In this document: positions 12,911 through 24,551 of the stretch, piece by piece
Numbering within the stretch: the stretch's first letter is position 1
How the letters are laid out: every line of letters begins with the position of its first letter
Assembly (NCBI GenBank): GCA_028386065.3
Contig: JAKUCV010002229.1
Coordinates: forward strand, 207,536 to 271,535
DNA length: 64,000 nucleotides
Origin: Turnera subulata
Lineage: Eukaryota; Streptophyta; Magnoliopsida; Malpighiales; Passifloraceae
Reading direction: 5' to 3'
The notes under the pieces: generated by a model
Databases searched by the model: none
The model's input: only the letters and a program-made list of their open reading frames with translations
What the model was told of the DNA's origin: nothing
Position numbers and translations under genes: made by a program

Positions 12911-13024
12911 TCAATCTCCCTCCATCTAAATTTATTATTCTCCTTTTTTCATATTATTATCAAAGTTGTAATCAAGGTTGTATTATTCCACTAAGAGTGA
13001 GTTTCATTTCCCAATTTTATAACA
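12911..13024 (+). repeat. Ivana-1 3' LTR, second piece
   Basis: Continuation of the 3' LTR after the insert, from tcaatctccctccatc to the terminal TTTTATAACA. It matches the end of the 5' LTR, with a small deletion among the internal tandem units. Confidence 0.85.
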
Positions 13025-13759
13025 AAATTAGGTTTTTGGAGATGATATTTACCAAGGTCAATGTAAACCATCAGGGAAAGAGAAAAAAAAGAGAGTCTAA
13101 TATGATAGATATTGTATGCGTTGAATATTGTTTTTCTCTTCGAGGGTGCATTATGTTCGAGAATCCTGTATTTTTATCCCCTCGCGATCCCAAAAAACTT
13201 ACACACTGATCCCACCCAGGTTGAAAAGGCACTGCAGGATTTTACCTTAACCCAATATCTCCACATTACTAATTGGGGAAATGAAATGAGCCCAACAACA
13301 TTCTTGATTAGGGAAATGGGCCCAGCCTTTTCCAAACCCCAACCCTTTGATCAGTGATCGCAGAATAGACTATCCAAATCCATCTGATTTGGAAATTTTT
13401 TTTAATTGTTTTGAACTTCATCTGATTTGGAGTTGGGTAGGAGTGAGTCAGTACACAGTAACAGTAGGACCTCTCCTCGTACTCCACCTTATTTGTCCGC
13501 TGGCGGAACAAAAACCTGATACCCTGAACATTTGTCACAGCCAGCATGAAAAATGACCAAACCATCTATATCTCTAACACTCTCTTTAGATACTGCCATG
13601 AATTCTATGCGCTCTTTTTGCACTTTCTATCTCCGTCTCTGCCTTCCTTTTTCCTGTCGCTGTCCCTTATACAAAACTTTCTTTCTCTCTCAAAACACAC
13701 AAACACACACACACACAAGCATTATTCTTTTTGGGTCTGCGTTTCTCGTAACTATCGCA
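13025..13759 (+). promoter_or_regulatory. Probable promoter and 5' UTR region of the VAL-like gene
   Basis: No coding family is recognisable. Positions 13550-13759 look like a plant 5' leader, with CT-rich runs (13620-13690) and a CA microsatellite (about 13700-13719) just before the start codon at 13760. I could not fix a TATA box or transcription start, so this is inferred from position and base composition. Confidence 0.4.
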
Positions 13760-16700
13760 ATGCCTGGTGCTTGGACTTCTTCTGGTTGTGCGAGTGTCAC
13801 CCTACTTGGGAACTGCTATCACTGCAGCAATCTCGCCAGTACCTTCAAACCCGGCTGGCTGCTTCGAAATGGCACTTATGCTGGCCTTTGCCCTACTTGC
13901 TCGTAAGCCTTCTATATGCGTTATTATTATTATTTTTTCCCCTTCCCCTTGTTTTGTACATATGGCTACGTCTGTACTAGATTTTGTTTATGCTACTACA
14001 TTTTTTTTTTTTTTGTATATCATCTACGTTATCTGAATTCTCTTATAGTTTGATTGGATTTTATATATCCGTGGAACTATCATCTGGGTTGTTAGATATT
14101 TATTGTATCCGTGGAACTTGGTTGTGTTTTGCTTGGAGTTGAAATGGGATGAAAGTTCTCACGGATGGAATTCGGTGAAGGAAGTGATGTCCTTACGTTG
14201 TACTAATTCCCCTTGATGCAAGTGTGGGAAAGTCATGTATGATGATAGAAAGCCTTGGCTAATGAGAACAATGGGGCTTATTATATTGTGCTTCTGTTCT
14301 AGTTAATGGCTAATGTTTCTAATGGTTTATCTGCCAGTGTAATATTAGCCCGATAACAGACAGAATTTAAGTGGTCAAAATGGGGTTGCACACAGCTGAC
14401 CCACCCACCGGATACCGATCTGTTTGGGGCTGAGATTTCCTTCTTTTACTTTTTCCTTTTTTGTATGCTAAGGGCTGAGATTTCCTTTAATTGGCATTTC
14501 AATTAATTGAATGGCGGTAATATTCTTGGAGGGTCAGTTGTGTTTGCCATTAATTATTTGCTTCATTTGGTTGGCATCGTGTTATGTATTTCGACAATCT
14601 TGCAAAGTAATTAACACTTACCTATTTCTTTTAATTATCATTTTATGTTGCTCTTCCTTGTGTGTCTATAGAAGAACATCCCTATGTTGAAAACAGTGAA
14701 GGAGATTGGAGACTTTGCGTAATTCTTCTGATAATTTCTTCTTCTTTTGGCTGGATGTTGTCATCTCCCATTTTGGTCACTATTCCTGTTCCTTGTTGAA
14801 ATATCACTTTCGAGAAAAGACCGAAGGACTCATGTCTGTGGGCATCTGTAGTTCGATAAGAATTTTTATGTTTGAAATTCTTTGGATCATAGAGATTATG
14901 AATATGTAAATCCCATTAGTTCTGGCTAATGGTAGCCTAGTGATAGTTGAGGCTTTGTCTATCATCATCACTAACAAGTAAGCCAAAGCTGCAGTCTAAG
15001 GTGCTAGCCACACCTGCCAAGACTTTCTTTTTCTTATTCTTTTGGCATTTTTTTAATGCTCCATATCGGTCTGTAATATCAGCACCGATTCTCCAGTGCT
15101 TTGTTGCTACTGATGATTGAAGCATCAGCAGCTAATTATAATTGAGTTGACCATTATTGAGATTGAATGGAGAGATTCCTGATGCTTTATTTATATAGAA
15201 CCCCCAAGTAAACTGTCATTAGGCAAACAATAAAAAATGAGTGAATATAGAGTTTTCTCATACCATATAGCCTCTTGAATAATTAAAAGCCTTAAATCAG
15301 CTTACTAGGAGTTAAAAACAATATTTTGACCAAGCCAAAAACAATGTGTAAAGAAAAAGTTCTTGCAATAATTTTCACGAGGGGGGAGATTTTCTAGTTA
15401 TGAGAAGCAAGTTAACATTTAAATTATTCATCAAGCAATTTCATATATAGCTCACTATTTTACTTCAAGCTTGCCTCTTTTCTAACTCTCGAGTCAAGAA
15501 AATACATCTGTTCGGTCACGACTCATTTGAGTTTCCAATCATCAAGCTCTCAACTTCATTCATGGCCATGCAACATGTTGGGAGCTTTAACAATGCGGCA
15601 AACCATGGATGGTGCAGTCACTAATCTTTCCAATGACTGCATCTTTTGGAAAAGAAATATGGCCACAGATAAACCAGTAGCCTCTGTCTTAGTTAAAATT
15701 TGATTAGAGTATTGAAGGTAATATAGTAGTTCTCCTTTTGTTAAATGCTAGATATCTATTAATCTTGCTATTTTTGGTTACACAAGGAACGGGAATCCTA
15801 TTCCGTTTTGTTTCATTTTGTTTCACCAAAAACAACCTCACTTTAGTGTTTATGTCCTAGATTATTGTCACTTTAGTACTTTTTTTTTGATATAAAAGTC
15901 ACTTTAGTACTTACGTCTTTGATTATTGCCAACCAAAGAACAAAATGATTGGGATTCCGTTTTTATGTCTTTGATTATTGTCAACCAAACAACAAAACGA
16001 TTAGGATTCCGTTTCTATTCCGATTCCAAATGATACCAAACATAGTGAACTCCAATAACGTGTTACTAGAGTGAGCAAGTGTTCTTAGTGAACTCTACTA
16101 AAATGTTACTAGATTGAGCAAGCTTTCTCATTGAAGTCTGCTAAAATGTTATTAGATTGAGCAAGTCAGAACTGAAGAACAGGCTGTGATAGAGCAATGG
16201 AAACTACATCTTAAGTATAATAAGATCTAGTACATAGGAAAAGAAGGTGTGCTGTTTCCATGGCAATAATACCTATATATAAGCATCGAGTCAAAAGCTG
16301 GAAGGAACCTATTGTATATTTTAGTGATACCTTACTGCCCGATGAACCGATGAGATGGCATCAACTGAAAGGTAGATAGAACATATCATTCTCTTATTAC
16401 CGGTGGATGAGGTCCACGAAATGGAGAACTTAATTACATTAAAAATTCAAATTATGCTGCTGCTAATTCATGAATTTAAACACTGCACAAAGAAGGAAGT
16501 AACTTAAATAAAACTAGAGGTGAACGTTTAGTGGTTTCTTTTAATTTCTGATATGTTTCATCAAATATTGGTGAAAAAAGGCCTTGGATAGCTTGAATCG
16601 GCATGTGTTTAATCTGATTACTGGAGGCCACTGTTCGGGGTGAGAGATGAGGGTGCAATGAAGGCATTTTGCTCTTTCACATTGATACCAGTCCAAAAAT

Positions 16701-19700
16701 CTACATCTAGAATCATTGTTGAGATTCTGCATCTAATCTCCTATGCATTGACATTAATTAGTTTTTGTTTTTGTAGGAATTTTCTATTCATGCTATCATA
16801 ATGGCCAAATCAAAGTTATGTTCTGAAATCCATGGAGGAACATATAACGACAGTTGTAGCAAGTCCAATTAAGCTAGAGGTTTCACGATATTACAATCTT
16901 GTTAAGTCTCTCACGGATTTTGTGTGAGCATTTTTCGTTTATTTTATATAGTTTAGATCGCCGTGGCAGCACACATTCGAAGAAGAGAGTTAAGACAATT
17001 ATAATTGGGGTTAATAGCCCTTTGATAAAAATCTCAGTGCAATAGTGATATCATGCAAGATTTATGGCTGATTATTGGGTCCAAAGAGTTAGAGGATCAT
17101 TTTGTCTTTGAACTTTGATTTCTTGCTAGACAAACAAAAGTCAAAAATTTTAATTAGCTCCCTCATCGAACGGCTCGAAGTTTTGTGATGGATGCCTTTT
17201 CCATTGTTGTTGAATCAGCCAAGTCAGTAGCCTTTCTTTTATGCATGATTGCCTGTTGATGCAAGGGATAAGGGCTGGCTTAATGCCAAGAAGAAGCTGG
17301 TGGAGGAATAACGAAAGGTAAATCATCAGCTGTGCAGTACTGTATTAGGCAAATGGGATTTTGCTTTCCTGGGCTCATGGTTTTGTGATTCCGTTTTATT
17401 CGTTATCCAAAGAGAAGCAAAGAGTCATAGTCAATTGTATGTCTAGTATGTCGGTAATGTTTAAGGTGAAATTCGAACTCGAGACCTCATTCCAAGAGTA
17501 CCACTTGATTGACAAGCTTGTTGCTCAAGTAGCAGTTATAGGTCGGATATTGTTTCCATGTGGCAACGGTCTCATTAATCATGCTTGTTGCCTAAATTTG
17601 GGTAAGAATCTTTGTTCTATTTAATTTCATGATTTTTCTAGTGAGAAGGATTGCGTATCGGAGTAACGGTTCAACAGAATAGAAGTGAGCTACAGCTAGC
17701 TGTAATTGGTGTTAGCCGTCCTTGATGTTTTCTCCATGCAATGGTGACAACAAGCAAGCTTGTTAGCTCATTCTTTTGGGTCAGGGAAAGGGAAAGATTT
17801 TCCTTTCTATACATGGTCCTTTCTTGAGTGCTCCTTTTAGCAATATCAGTTGACAGTTTTTTATGGTTTCTCCATACATTGGTGCCAGCAACCAAGGGTT
17901 GCTCATTCTTTTGGGTTGAGAAAAGAAAAAGCTAGAATGTTTCCTGCCTGTACACTTTCTTTGAATTTTAGAAAATTTAACCATTCAAGTTTTAGTTTGA
18001 TAAAACAAATTTATGGTTACTTATGGTATTCATTTCAAATTTAGTGGTCTAGTCATTTCAATGTGAGTTCATTACTTCCTATGCATTTTACGATGAGATA
18101 TGTTTGGTTATCCTGGTCGTATAGCATGAAATTGTTGAATGATGAACGCATGAGGCGATACTGAATAAATTTCGCATCAAAACACTTCAATTCTTGTGAA
18201 ATTCTTGGCTCATAGTTATTTCTGCCTTTCTACAGTTAAATGTCAGTCAATAGGTCATTGCCACATCTATATAAATATATTAAATCAGAGACCAAGATCT
18301 CTGGTATTAACACATGGCAAAGTTCATGCTATTCAGATGTGCCATGTGGCAAAGAGCTTATCCATCAATTAACAATTACAATAATGGTCACTAGTATAAA
18401 TAAGCACCTTACCTTACTTCATGAAAATGACACCCTTAACTACATTAAATTAGGGCCAATATGAAAATATCAAACGTAAAACCTATATATTATATCCCAT
18501 TCATGTGCAAAACGTCTAAACATTGAATTGTAGGATAATAAATATTTGGCCAATTGGCATAATGTATTAAATACAGGATATAGAGAGTCAAAATTTATTA
18601 ATGTTAAATGAATTTATATATGGATATATAAAGGATTTTTCTTATACCCCTGTAACTATCAAATTTCTATTCATTATTTTCATTTTAGTATAAAAATTTA
18701 TTCATTACTAGCATTAAATTAGTGTATACATGATAAACTAAAAGTCATGAAGGTTTTGCCTTTCAACATGTATCTAGCCTTTTGGACCTTTTAAGTATTT
18801 TTTTATTTAACGTTTAGCATCAATTCCCATTAATAAAATAGTCCATTCTAATGATGTTACAAAAATTCATAGGCAGTTCTTGGTTCCATTCATTATTGTC
18901 GTTATTAATAGGAAAATATATTCATTATTAGTATTGAATATGAGCATATATGGTAATTGAAAAGTCATGAAAGTTTTGTATATATATAGAAGATGTGACC
19001 ATCAACAAAGAGATTAAAACAAAAGCACAAAAGAGGTCTTTAAGCTATCTCTCAATCCCGACTTTTTTTTCGTAAAAACTTTTTAAAATTTTTCTTGAAG
19101 GAATTATGCATTATAGTGATTCAATTCCTCAAGCTTCCTTTCGGGGAAGAATTTTCTGGATATGCCGAGGCAGGAGATGCAGACATCAAATATATGTTTC
19201 CAATATTGGCGAGAATGTTAAGGGGGCAATGTACAACAAATCAAGATAAATTTAGTATTTTTATTTTTATTTTATTTTTTAAAAAATGTATTAAAAATAA
19301 TAAAGCTATGTATATTTTTTTATATATAGACTTTTTTTTTTGAATGCCACCTCCAAATCCGTATGTAACACGGAGAGGTGACTAGTTATTCTAACTATAT
19401 GCAGAATTCTTTCCCTGTTTGGTTTATCCGTCTGTTTCATTTTATGTTTTTTTTTTTCAAATCTAGTCTTTGACAGCCGGAGCATTCTCTTCAGTAGGTT
19501 ATCTTTCTATAACCTAGTCTTTTTCCTTTGATGAAGCCATTGTTTTCTGTTCCATATTTATAATGTGTGAAGAGTTTTCACTATATCTTAATTTAATTTT
19601 CTTCCTTATTTCTGTGCATGTCCAGTCAGTGACAACATTAATTTTATTCTTCATGCAGTATTGCTATTTGCCTGTATGGTGAGGCTGTTTAAAATTTATG

Positions 19701-22690
19701 CAAACTAAAAGATTATAACAATAATACATGTTATTATTTTTTCAAGTAATTGAGATATATAAGGTGAGACTTGAACTCGAGTCCTTTTCTCCTTTCGGTC
19801 CTTATTCAAGAGTACCACATGAGCTACAAGCTCATTGGTAAGCTGAAAATTAGTTTTCTGAAGTGACATCTGGGTTTCAATTGCACTGTTCTACTCAGTC
19901 AGTATTCTCTTTTAGTTGTCTTGCTATACTTAAGAGCATGTGCTTTGGAAGAACAGTTAACTGTGAAACCCTTGGTTCAAATACAAGTACATAAGGAACA
20001 ATCGTCAAGCCCGGTTTAAGTTGGTATCAAACTAATGTCCCGTATTTTTCTTTCTTTTACTCTTGCTAGCATAATATACTCAATGACAAGTGCAATGGGC
20101 AAGTGATAAACAGTCTGTTTTCCTTCACTTTTACCTAATGTGACAGAAACATTATTATTTTCTTTCTGCTGTATCGATGACCTTGTTTTCTTTTCAATTT
20201 CAGTTTTGCTTACGAGGAGGGAACCTTTTGCAACATTTTCCATGAGCATCAAGATGGTTGGAGAAATTGTGCTACTTGTGACAAGGTGAGATAAGGATCT
20301 CTGTTGGGTTATATAGGTTATGGGGCCCACTAGAGGTGGTGAGGCCCACTGGATCCACCCATAAGTTGGGTGCTCATATGTAACCCTAATATACCTCCTA
20401 TATATACTTATTATTCTTTGGCATAAGAGGTAAGAATAGCATATACAAGGGTGGCTAGGTTACACCCACACACACCTAACACACAGCTCTAGAAGAGAGG
20501 TTTAGGCAGTGGAAACTATGGGCTTGATCCGACACACTATGACAGCCCTACACGACCGGTAGATGAAGACCTGGACTCCAAGATCTTCCACTTCTGCTGC
20601 AAGGACATCAAGTAGGTGTCCTAATTTTCCAAAACAGTAACACTTTAATGTTTTCTTCCGAGAGAATTCACTGTGGGTGTATCATGTCAGTGCATAATCA
20701 TCAGAAAGAGTATCTGTTGGCGCCGGGAGTAGCCCGATAACCAGGGAGAAAACTAGTGAGGCCCAAGTGAGATCCACACACGTGGGCTTAGACACCACAT
20801 TGTAACCCAAAACCTTAAGGTATTGGGTACATGGGTCCTCTCCGCTCATATTGAAGGAAATCCATCCTCACCTTAGCCGATTACTCAACTCCGAAAACAA
20901 TGACCGGTCCGACGCCGGCTCCTCGAGAAACTGCCCGATATCCAAACCTATGCCACAAAACCATATATACACATAAATGCACATAATTGGTATACTATGA
21001 TGCCAATACTGCGAAATAATCCCATCCCGGTTCTTATCTTTCATTATCATCTTTTACCGAAAATATTATACCATATGTATATCCGAATATAATTTCGGTA
21101 CTATACTTTAATTAAAACTCTTAAAAATATTTTCATAAATTAATTATACTTTTCCAAAATAATAAACATCATAATTTTTCCTAGGAATTATAACTTATAT
21201 ATATATCCCAAAGTTATTTCTATAAAACGTTATACTTGACAAATGTTTTCTTCCGAGAGAATTCACTGTGGGTGTATCATGTCAGTGCATAATCATCAGA
21301 AAGAGTATCTGTTGGCGCCGGGAGTAGCCCGATAACCAGGGAGAAAACTAGTGAGGCCCAAGTGAGATCCACACACGTGGGCTTAGACACCACATTGTAA
21401 CCCAAAACCTTAAGGTATTGGGTACATGGGTCCTCTCCACTTATATATCATTCACTTGGCCTCTTTTCATCCGATGTGGGACATTTTACTCACACTTGGA
21501 TACCCAACAGTATCCTGGGGTAGGATTTATCATCTGTCCTTTCTTTATGTTGGCGCCGGGAGTAGCCCGATAACCGGAGAGAAAACAAGCGAGGCCCAAG
21601 TGAGATCTACACGCGTGGGCTTGGACACCACATGGTAACCCAAAACCTTAAGGCATTGAGTACATGGGTCCTCTCCACTTATATGTCATTCACTTGGCCT
21701 CTTTTCATCCGATGTGGGACATTTAACTCACACTTGGATACCCAACAATCTCCCCCTCAAGTGCGAGTTTCTTCCACATCGGGCTTGGGCATACTCCCCC
21801 TACAACGGAAGCTTTTCTTGCGACATCTCCAAGGGCCCGCTCCACGATATTAAGCCCGCTCTTAGGAGCACGCGCCTGCCAACACTCTTAGGTCTTCGAG
21901 AGTCACGCCTTACAACTCCACACCTGGGACTAAATCCGGGGCTCCACATGGGTGCAGCAACCACGGGGCAAATCATGTCGCGATTCCATCTCGGTCCTAG
22001 CCGAACCATCGGCTTCGCTACCACTTGTTGGCATCGGGAGTAGCCCGATAACCGGGGAGAAAACAAGCGAGGCCCAAGTGAGATCCACACGCGTGGGCTT
22101 GGACACCACATGGTAACCCAAAATTTAAGGCATTGAGTACATGGGTCCTCTCCACTTATATGTCATTCACTTGGCCTCTTTCCATCCCATGTGGGATATT
22201 TAACTCACACTTGGATACCCAGCACTTTATTTATGTTTCTCTTTGCATTTCAATGCATGGAACCTTTCATCCTTGTAAGTTGTGACAGGTTAGATTTTTT
22301 TTGAATGAAATTAATTTGAAACATGTAAAAGTAACATTTTGATTCCTGGGATAGAATCAGCGATTGCCCTCTTCTGTCTATGCTTCCTCAGAAAAGAAGG
22401 TCGATGAAGTGGAGAATGACTTTGTCCTCCAATATGAAAAAAGTTTGCGCCAGAAACATCCCCGTGATGTCAACGGCAACGACAAAAAAGTTCAGCTCGC
22501 AGAGGAGAGAAAGCACGAACCACTGAAGGAGTCAGAGGCGTGCTTGCGTCAAGTCAAGAAATCTAGAGCCGCTGGGAGCCAATGTGAGAAGAATGGTACA
22601 AGCATTAATCAACATGCAATGAAGCTCTCAGAAACCTTGGAGAGAGTTTCAAACTTGCCTCTGAGCAAAACATCTGCTTCGCAAGAGTAG
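13760..22690 (+). CDS. VAL-like zinc-finger protein without B3 domain (three exons proposed)
   Basis: Proposed exons are 13760-13902, 20204-20285 and 22355-22690, giving 186 aa. Splice sites are GTAAGC/TTTCAG and GTGAGA/GGATAG, and phases agree (a serine codon is split at the first junction). Exons 1-2 match the N-terminal Cys-rich module of VAL/HSI2 repressors: C10, C19, C22, then GWLLRNGTYAGLCPTC, FAYEEG, FCNIFHEH and DGWRNCATCDK. VAL proteins use this region with a B3 domain to repress seed genes. In VAL the next residues are a RLHCGC motif; here the third exon is a lysine/glutamate-rich tail (LRQKHPRDVNG, KKVQLAEERKHEP) that I do not recognise. There is no B3 or CW domain within the readable gene. 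Intron 2 is filled with retroelements. Exons 1-2 are fairly secure. Exon 3 is less so, and the gene could be a fragment or have other exons. Confidence 0.6.
16045..16168 (+). repeat. Short tandem repeat, three imperfect units
   Basis: Three imperfect units of roughly 40 bp built on gtgaactc..taaaatgttactagattgagcaag. They differ by substitutions and small indels. Confidence 0.7.
17461..17540 (-). repeat. tRNA-derived SINE-like fragment
   Basis: On the minus strand this reads TCAAGTGGTACTCTTGG followed by GAGTTCGAATTTCACC. This resembles the A and B boxes of a tRNA-type polymerase III promoter. A related stretch lies at 19761-19840. No tail or TSD could be fixed. Confidence 0.4.
19761..19840 (-). 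repeat. tRNA-derived SINE-like fragment
   Basis: The minus strand reads TAGCTCATGTGGTACTC then GACTCGAGTTCAAGTCTCACC with a longer loop between. The boxes resemble a tRNA A and B box, and the sequence is similar to 17461-17540. It is too degenerate to be a tRNA gene. Confidence 0.4.
20302..20636. repeat. Probable solo LTR, related to the one at 49875-50189
   Basis: Starts TGTTGGGTTATATAGG two dozen bases after the exon 2 donor site. It shares with 49875-50189 the order of segments ..GGTGCTCA.., ..GTGGAAACTA.., ..GATCCGACA..ACT.TGAC... and a related end. No matching TSD was found, so the right boundary is a guess. Confidence 0.45.
20647..20843. repeat. Left copy of a 197-bp direct duplication
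   Basis: Appears identical to 21242-21438. It includes 63 bp of intron sequence, the TSD gtatc and the first 129 bp of the TRIM-family LTR. It breaks off in the middle of that LTR at the junction with a GyA fragment. Confidence 0.88.
20844..21241. repeat. GyA LTR fragment (398 bp) captured between duplicated flanks
   Basis: Matches the interior of the GyA LTR (compare about 11168-11567, from catattgaaggaaatcc to cgttatacttgacaaa). Both ends are internal LTR positions, so it did not arrive by ordinary integration. It separates the two copies of the 197-bp duplication. Confidence 0.85.
21242..21438. repeat. Right copy of the 197-bp direct duplication
   Basis: Second copy of 20647-20843, offset by exactly 595 bp. 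It continues smoothly into the rest of the solo LTR 21310-21509, so this is the original location and the left copy is the new one. Confidence 0.88.
21310..21509 (-). mobile_element. TRIM-family solo LTR (200 bp)
   Basis: TGTTGGCGCCGGGAG to GATACCCAACA, flanked by perfect TSDs gtatc (21305-21309 and 21510-21514). It is the same family as the complete TRIM at 21548-22224. The strand is inferred from that element's primer site. Confidence 0.9.
21548..22224 (-). mobile_element. Complete TRIM (terminal-repeat retrotransposon in miniature, 677 bp)
   Basis: LTRs at 21548-21747 and 22026-22224 enclose a 278-bp non-coding middle, with TSDs cttta at 21543-21547 and 22225-22229. On the minus strand the 5' LTR is followed by AGTGGTAGCGAAGCC, close to a methionine-tRNA primer site. 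The middle ends in the purine tract CTTGAGGGGGAGAT before the 3' LTR. It has no coding capacity, so it needs proteins from other elements. I looked for 5S rRNA-like sequence (the Cassandra type) in the LTR and did not see it. Confidence 0.92.
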
Positions 22691-23439
22691 AATCTGTATG
22701 CTTCTGCAAATATTCTCTCAAGGTAATCAATATGCAGAGACTGCAAGTTTGAATCTGTACAAATAAGATAACATCTGTTGTTGTAGAATTCTGGCATTTT
22801 TGTGTTTGCCTTCTCCCAGTTGGAGTTGTAGAAGTAATGTGTCTTGCAAAAATAGTCTAAAAAGTAAAAGATACAAGAGTATTATCGGACCTATATTTAG
22901 AATTTTGAAACTGTACAAATAAGAAGGCATCTGTTGTTGTAGAATTCTGAAATTTGTGTTTGCCTTTCCCAGTTGGAGTTGTAAAAGTAATATGCATCTT
23001 GCAAAAATAGACTAAAAAGAAGCAAGAGTATGTGCTTATAGCCTTATATCATACCTAGCAAGTGTATTCTTCGATATCTTCCTAGGTGAAATCTATGCTT
23101 TCGGAGCTCATCAGGGTAGGAAACTAATGTATCCTGTCTTGTTACTAATGAGCTTGTGACTAATTAGTATCCTTTCAAATGAACAGAGGAATTAAAATTG
23201 GAATTACTGATTTGTCCAAGTTTTGGCACATTCTGTGGCATGTTTAGCTTGTGACTAATTACTAGTATCCTTTCAAATGAACAGAGGAATTAAAATTTGA
23301 TTTACTGATTTGTCCAAGTTTTTGGCACATTCTGCGGCATGCTTGCGATTCAACTTTCAAAAATGCTGGAAAGTTCATTTGGTGGAATGATTTTAGCATG
23401 AATGGCATACTAGGAGAGTTTTAGCCGAGGAAGAGGCTG
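22691..23439 (+). repeat. 3' region of the VAL-like gene with two tandem duplications
   Basis: Unit pair 1 is 22755-22910 and 22911 to about 23035 (156-bp offset, both with aaataag..catctgttgttgtagaattctg). Unit pair 2 is 23151-23245 and 23246-23341 (both agcttgtgactaatta..gtatcctttcaaatg). No coding signature; probably 3' UTR or downstream sequence. Confidence 0.75.
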
Positions 23440-23715
23440 GTGAAGAAGAGTGCTTGCATGGCCAAGTCTGGTTTGGAAGAAGTTGCAAGGCAAACTTCAA
23501 AGCATCAAACCGTGATAAGTACATCCAGAATACTAAAGTCTTATAAATCAAAAGCAGAAGGATGCAATTTATTGAAATTCAACCCCAACTGTTCTATGTG
23601 GTCAGAAAATGGCCAAGCAAATCGAAAAACAGAGGTTGTGTTTCTCTCCCTATTTAAGTATCTGCTTGGATCATTCAATTTTACAAAGGAGAGAGCCTGC
23701 CAGGAAGCTAGCTGA
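23440..23715 (+). CDS. Unrecognised 91-aa open frame, possibly a further exon
   Basis: Begins MKKSACMAKSGLEEVARQ and ends FTKERACQEAS. The same frame is open upstream to a TAG near 23425. It is basic and serine/lysine-rich in its first half, with no domain or membrane segment that I know. It lies 750 bp downstream of the proposed stop of the VAL-like gene, on the same strand, so it may be an exon of an alternative transcript or a chance frame. Confidence 0.25.
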   Translation: MKKSACMAKSGLEEVARQTSKHQTVISTSRILKSYKSKAEGCNLLKFNPNCSMWSENGQANRKTEVVFLSLFKYLLGSFNFTKERACQEAS

Positions 23716-23876
23716 AAGAGAATTACTTCAACCAGATGCAAGTGGAAAAAATTAATTTTACAGTCACATCTCACGAAGCCTTACTACCGCCAAGAGCTCA
23801 GAGTCAGACTACAGCCACGCTCAGTTGTATTTGGAATTAAAATAGGAAAGGGGATGTGATTATTAACACAACTATT

Positions 23877-24480
23877 TGTTGTAAGTTGTTGTTATTTTGG
23901 CAATCCCACGATGGGAAGTGTGGTAAGGGGGTATGAAAATGCTATAAAAGAAACCCCTCTCTTTCCCTTTAGAATCATCCCAAAATTAGAGTATAATTGT
24001 ATCCTAATAATTGTAATAAATACTCTTCTTCTCTTAGTAAAAAGAGCAGACCCTTTTTTATTGGTGTTCCGGAGACGTAGGCAAAATTGGCCGAAATCCG
24101 TTATCAATTTTTGAGTGTGTTCTTCTTTTATTATTCCGCCCTTTAATTTCCGCATTTGTTTATTTTGCTTAGTATTCAACATTGGCTGGCTAAGCCGCAT
24201 TATCTTTTTCTTGGTTGGCAAAGCTACCTTGTTTAATTTGTTGGCCGACTAAGCCGCCTTTATTGGGTATATGTTGTGAATTATAACACTGTGCAAGTGA
24301 GTCCTGTCTAGGAGGCTGGGTTTTAAGTGAATCACTGTTCCTCCAGTCTTTCCTGGGGATTTATCTTGGAATGATAATTCTGTCTAAGGAGATAGGCTAG
24401 GCCATCTTTCCTGGGAATTATCGAATCAGTTCAATTCACTAGTTTGTTGTAGTGGGGAATTTACCCGAGTTTCCCCAACA
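23877..24480 (+). repeat. Tork-1 5' LTR
   Basis: TGTTGTAAGTTGTTG to TTTCCCCAACA. Contains a run of ggccg(g/a)ctaagccgc-type imperfect repeats near 24180-24260. Compared with the other LTR it lacks a few bases at the cccac(atc)gatggg site. Confidence 0.93.
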
Positions 24481-24551
24481 AGTGGTAGCGGAGCCGAAGG
24501 TTCGTCCTTTGGGCTATTTGAAATTGTTGAATACTATTTTTTGATTTTGTA

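Larger units (their letters stand above)
2764..13024 (+). mobile_element. Ivana-1: decayed Ty1-copia retrotransposon with split 3' LTR
   Basis: Plus-strand copia element of the Ivana/Oryco-like type. The 5' LTR is 2764-3267, the internal region 3268-8085, and the 3' LTR is 8086-8388 plus 12911-13024. The 3' LTR was interrupted by the GyA solo LTR. The flanks aaatc (2759-2763) and aaatt (13025-13029) look like a TSD with one mismatch. The two LTRs differ by many substitutions and small gaps, and all reading frames are broken, so this is an old insertion. Confidence 0.85.
13903..20203 (+). other. Intron 1 of the VAL-like gene (6.3 kb), mostly unassigned
   Basis: AT-rich non-coding sequence. 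It contains a threefold repeat (16045-16168), two tRNA-SINE-like stretches (17461-17540 and 19761-19840) and a degenerate stretch at about 15788-16045 ending ATGATACCAAACATAG that resembles an old Tourist-type MITE edge. No convincing exon was found. Short open frames here show no family features. Confidence 0.5.

Noticed and set aside
13546..14036. Alternative frames overlapping VAL-like exon 1
   Set aside because: They read through the GTAAGC donor into the intron and lack the VAL pattern; only the frame from 13760 agrees with exon 2 in phase.
17361..17624. Possible exon in intron 1
   Set aside because: Overlaps the SINE-like stretch on the opposite strand and shows no family motif or clear splice sites.
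21548..22224. Cassandra-type TRIM carrying 5S rRNA sequence
   Set aside because: The LTR has the short TRIM form but I see no 5S-like promoter or body in it.
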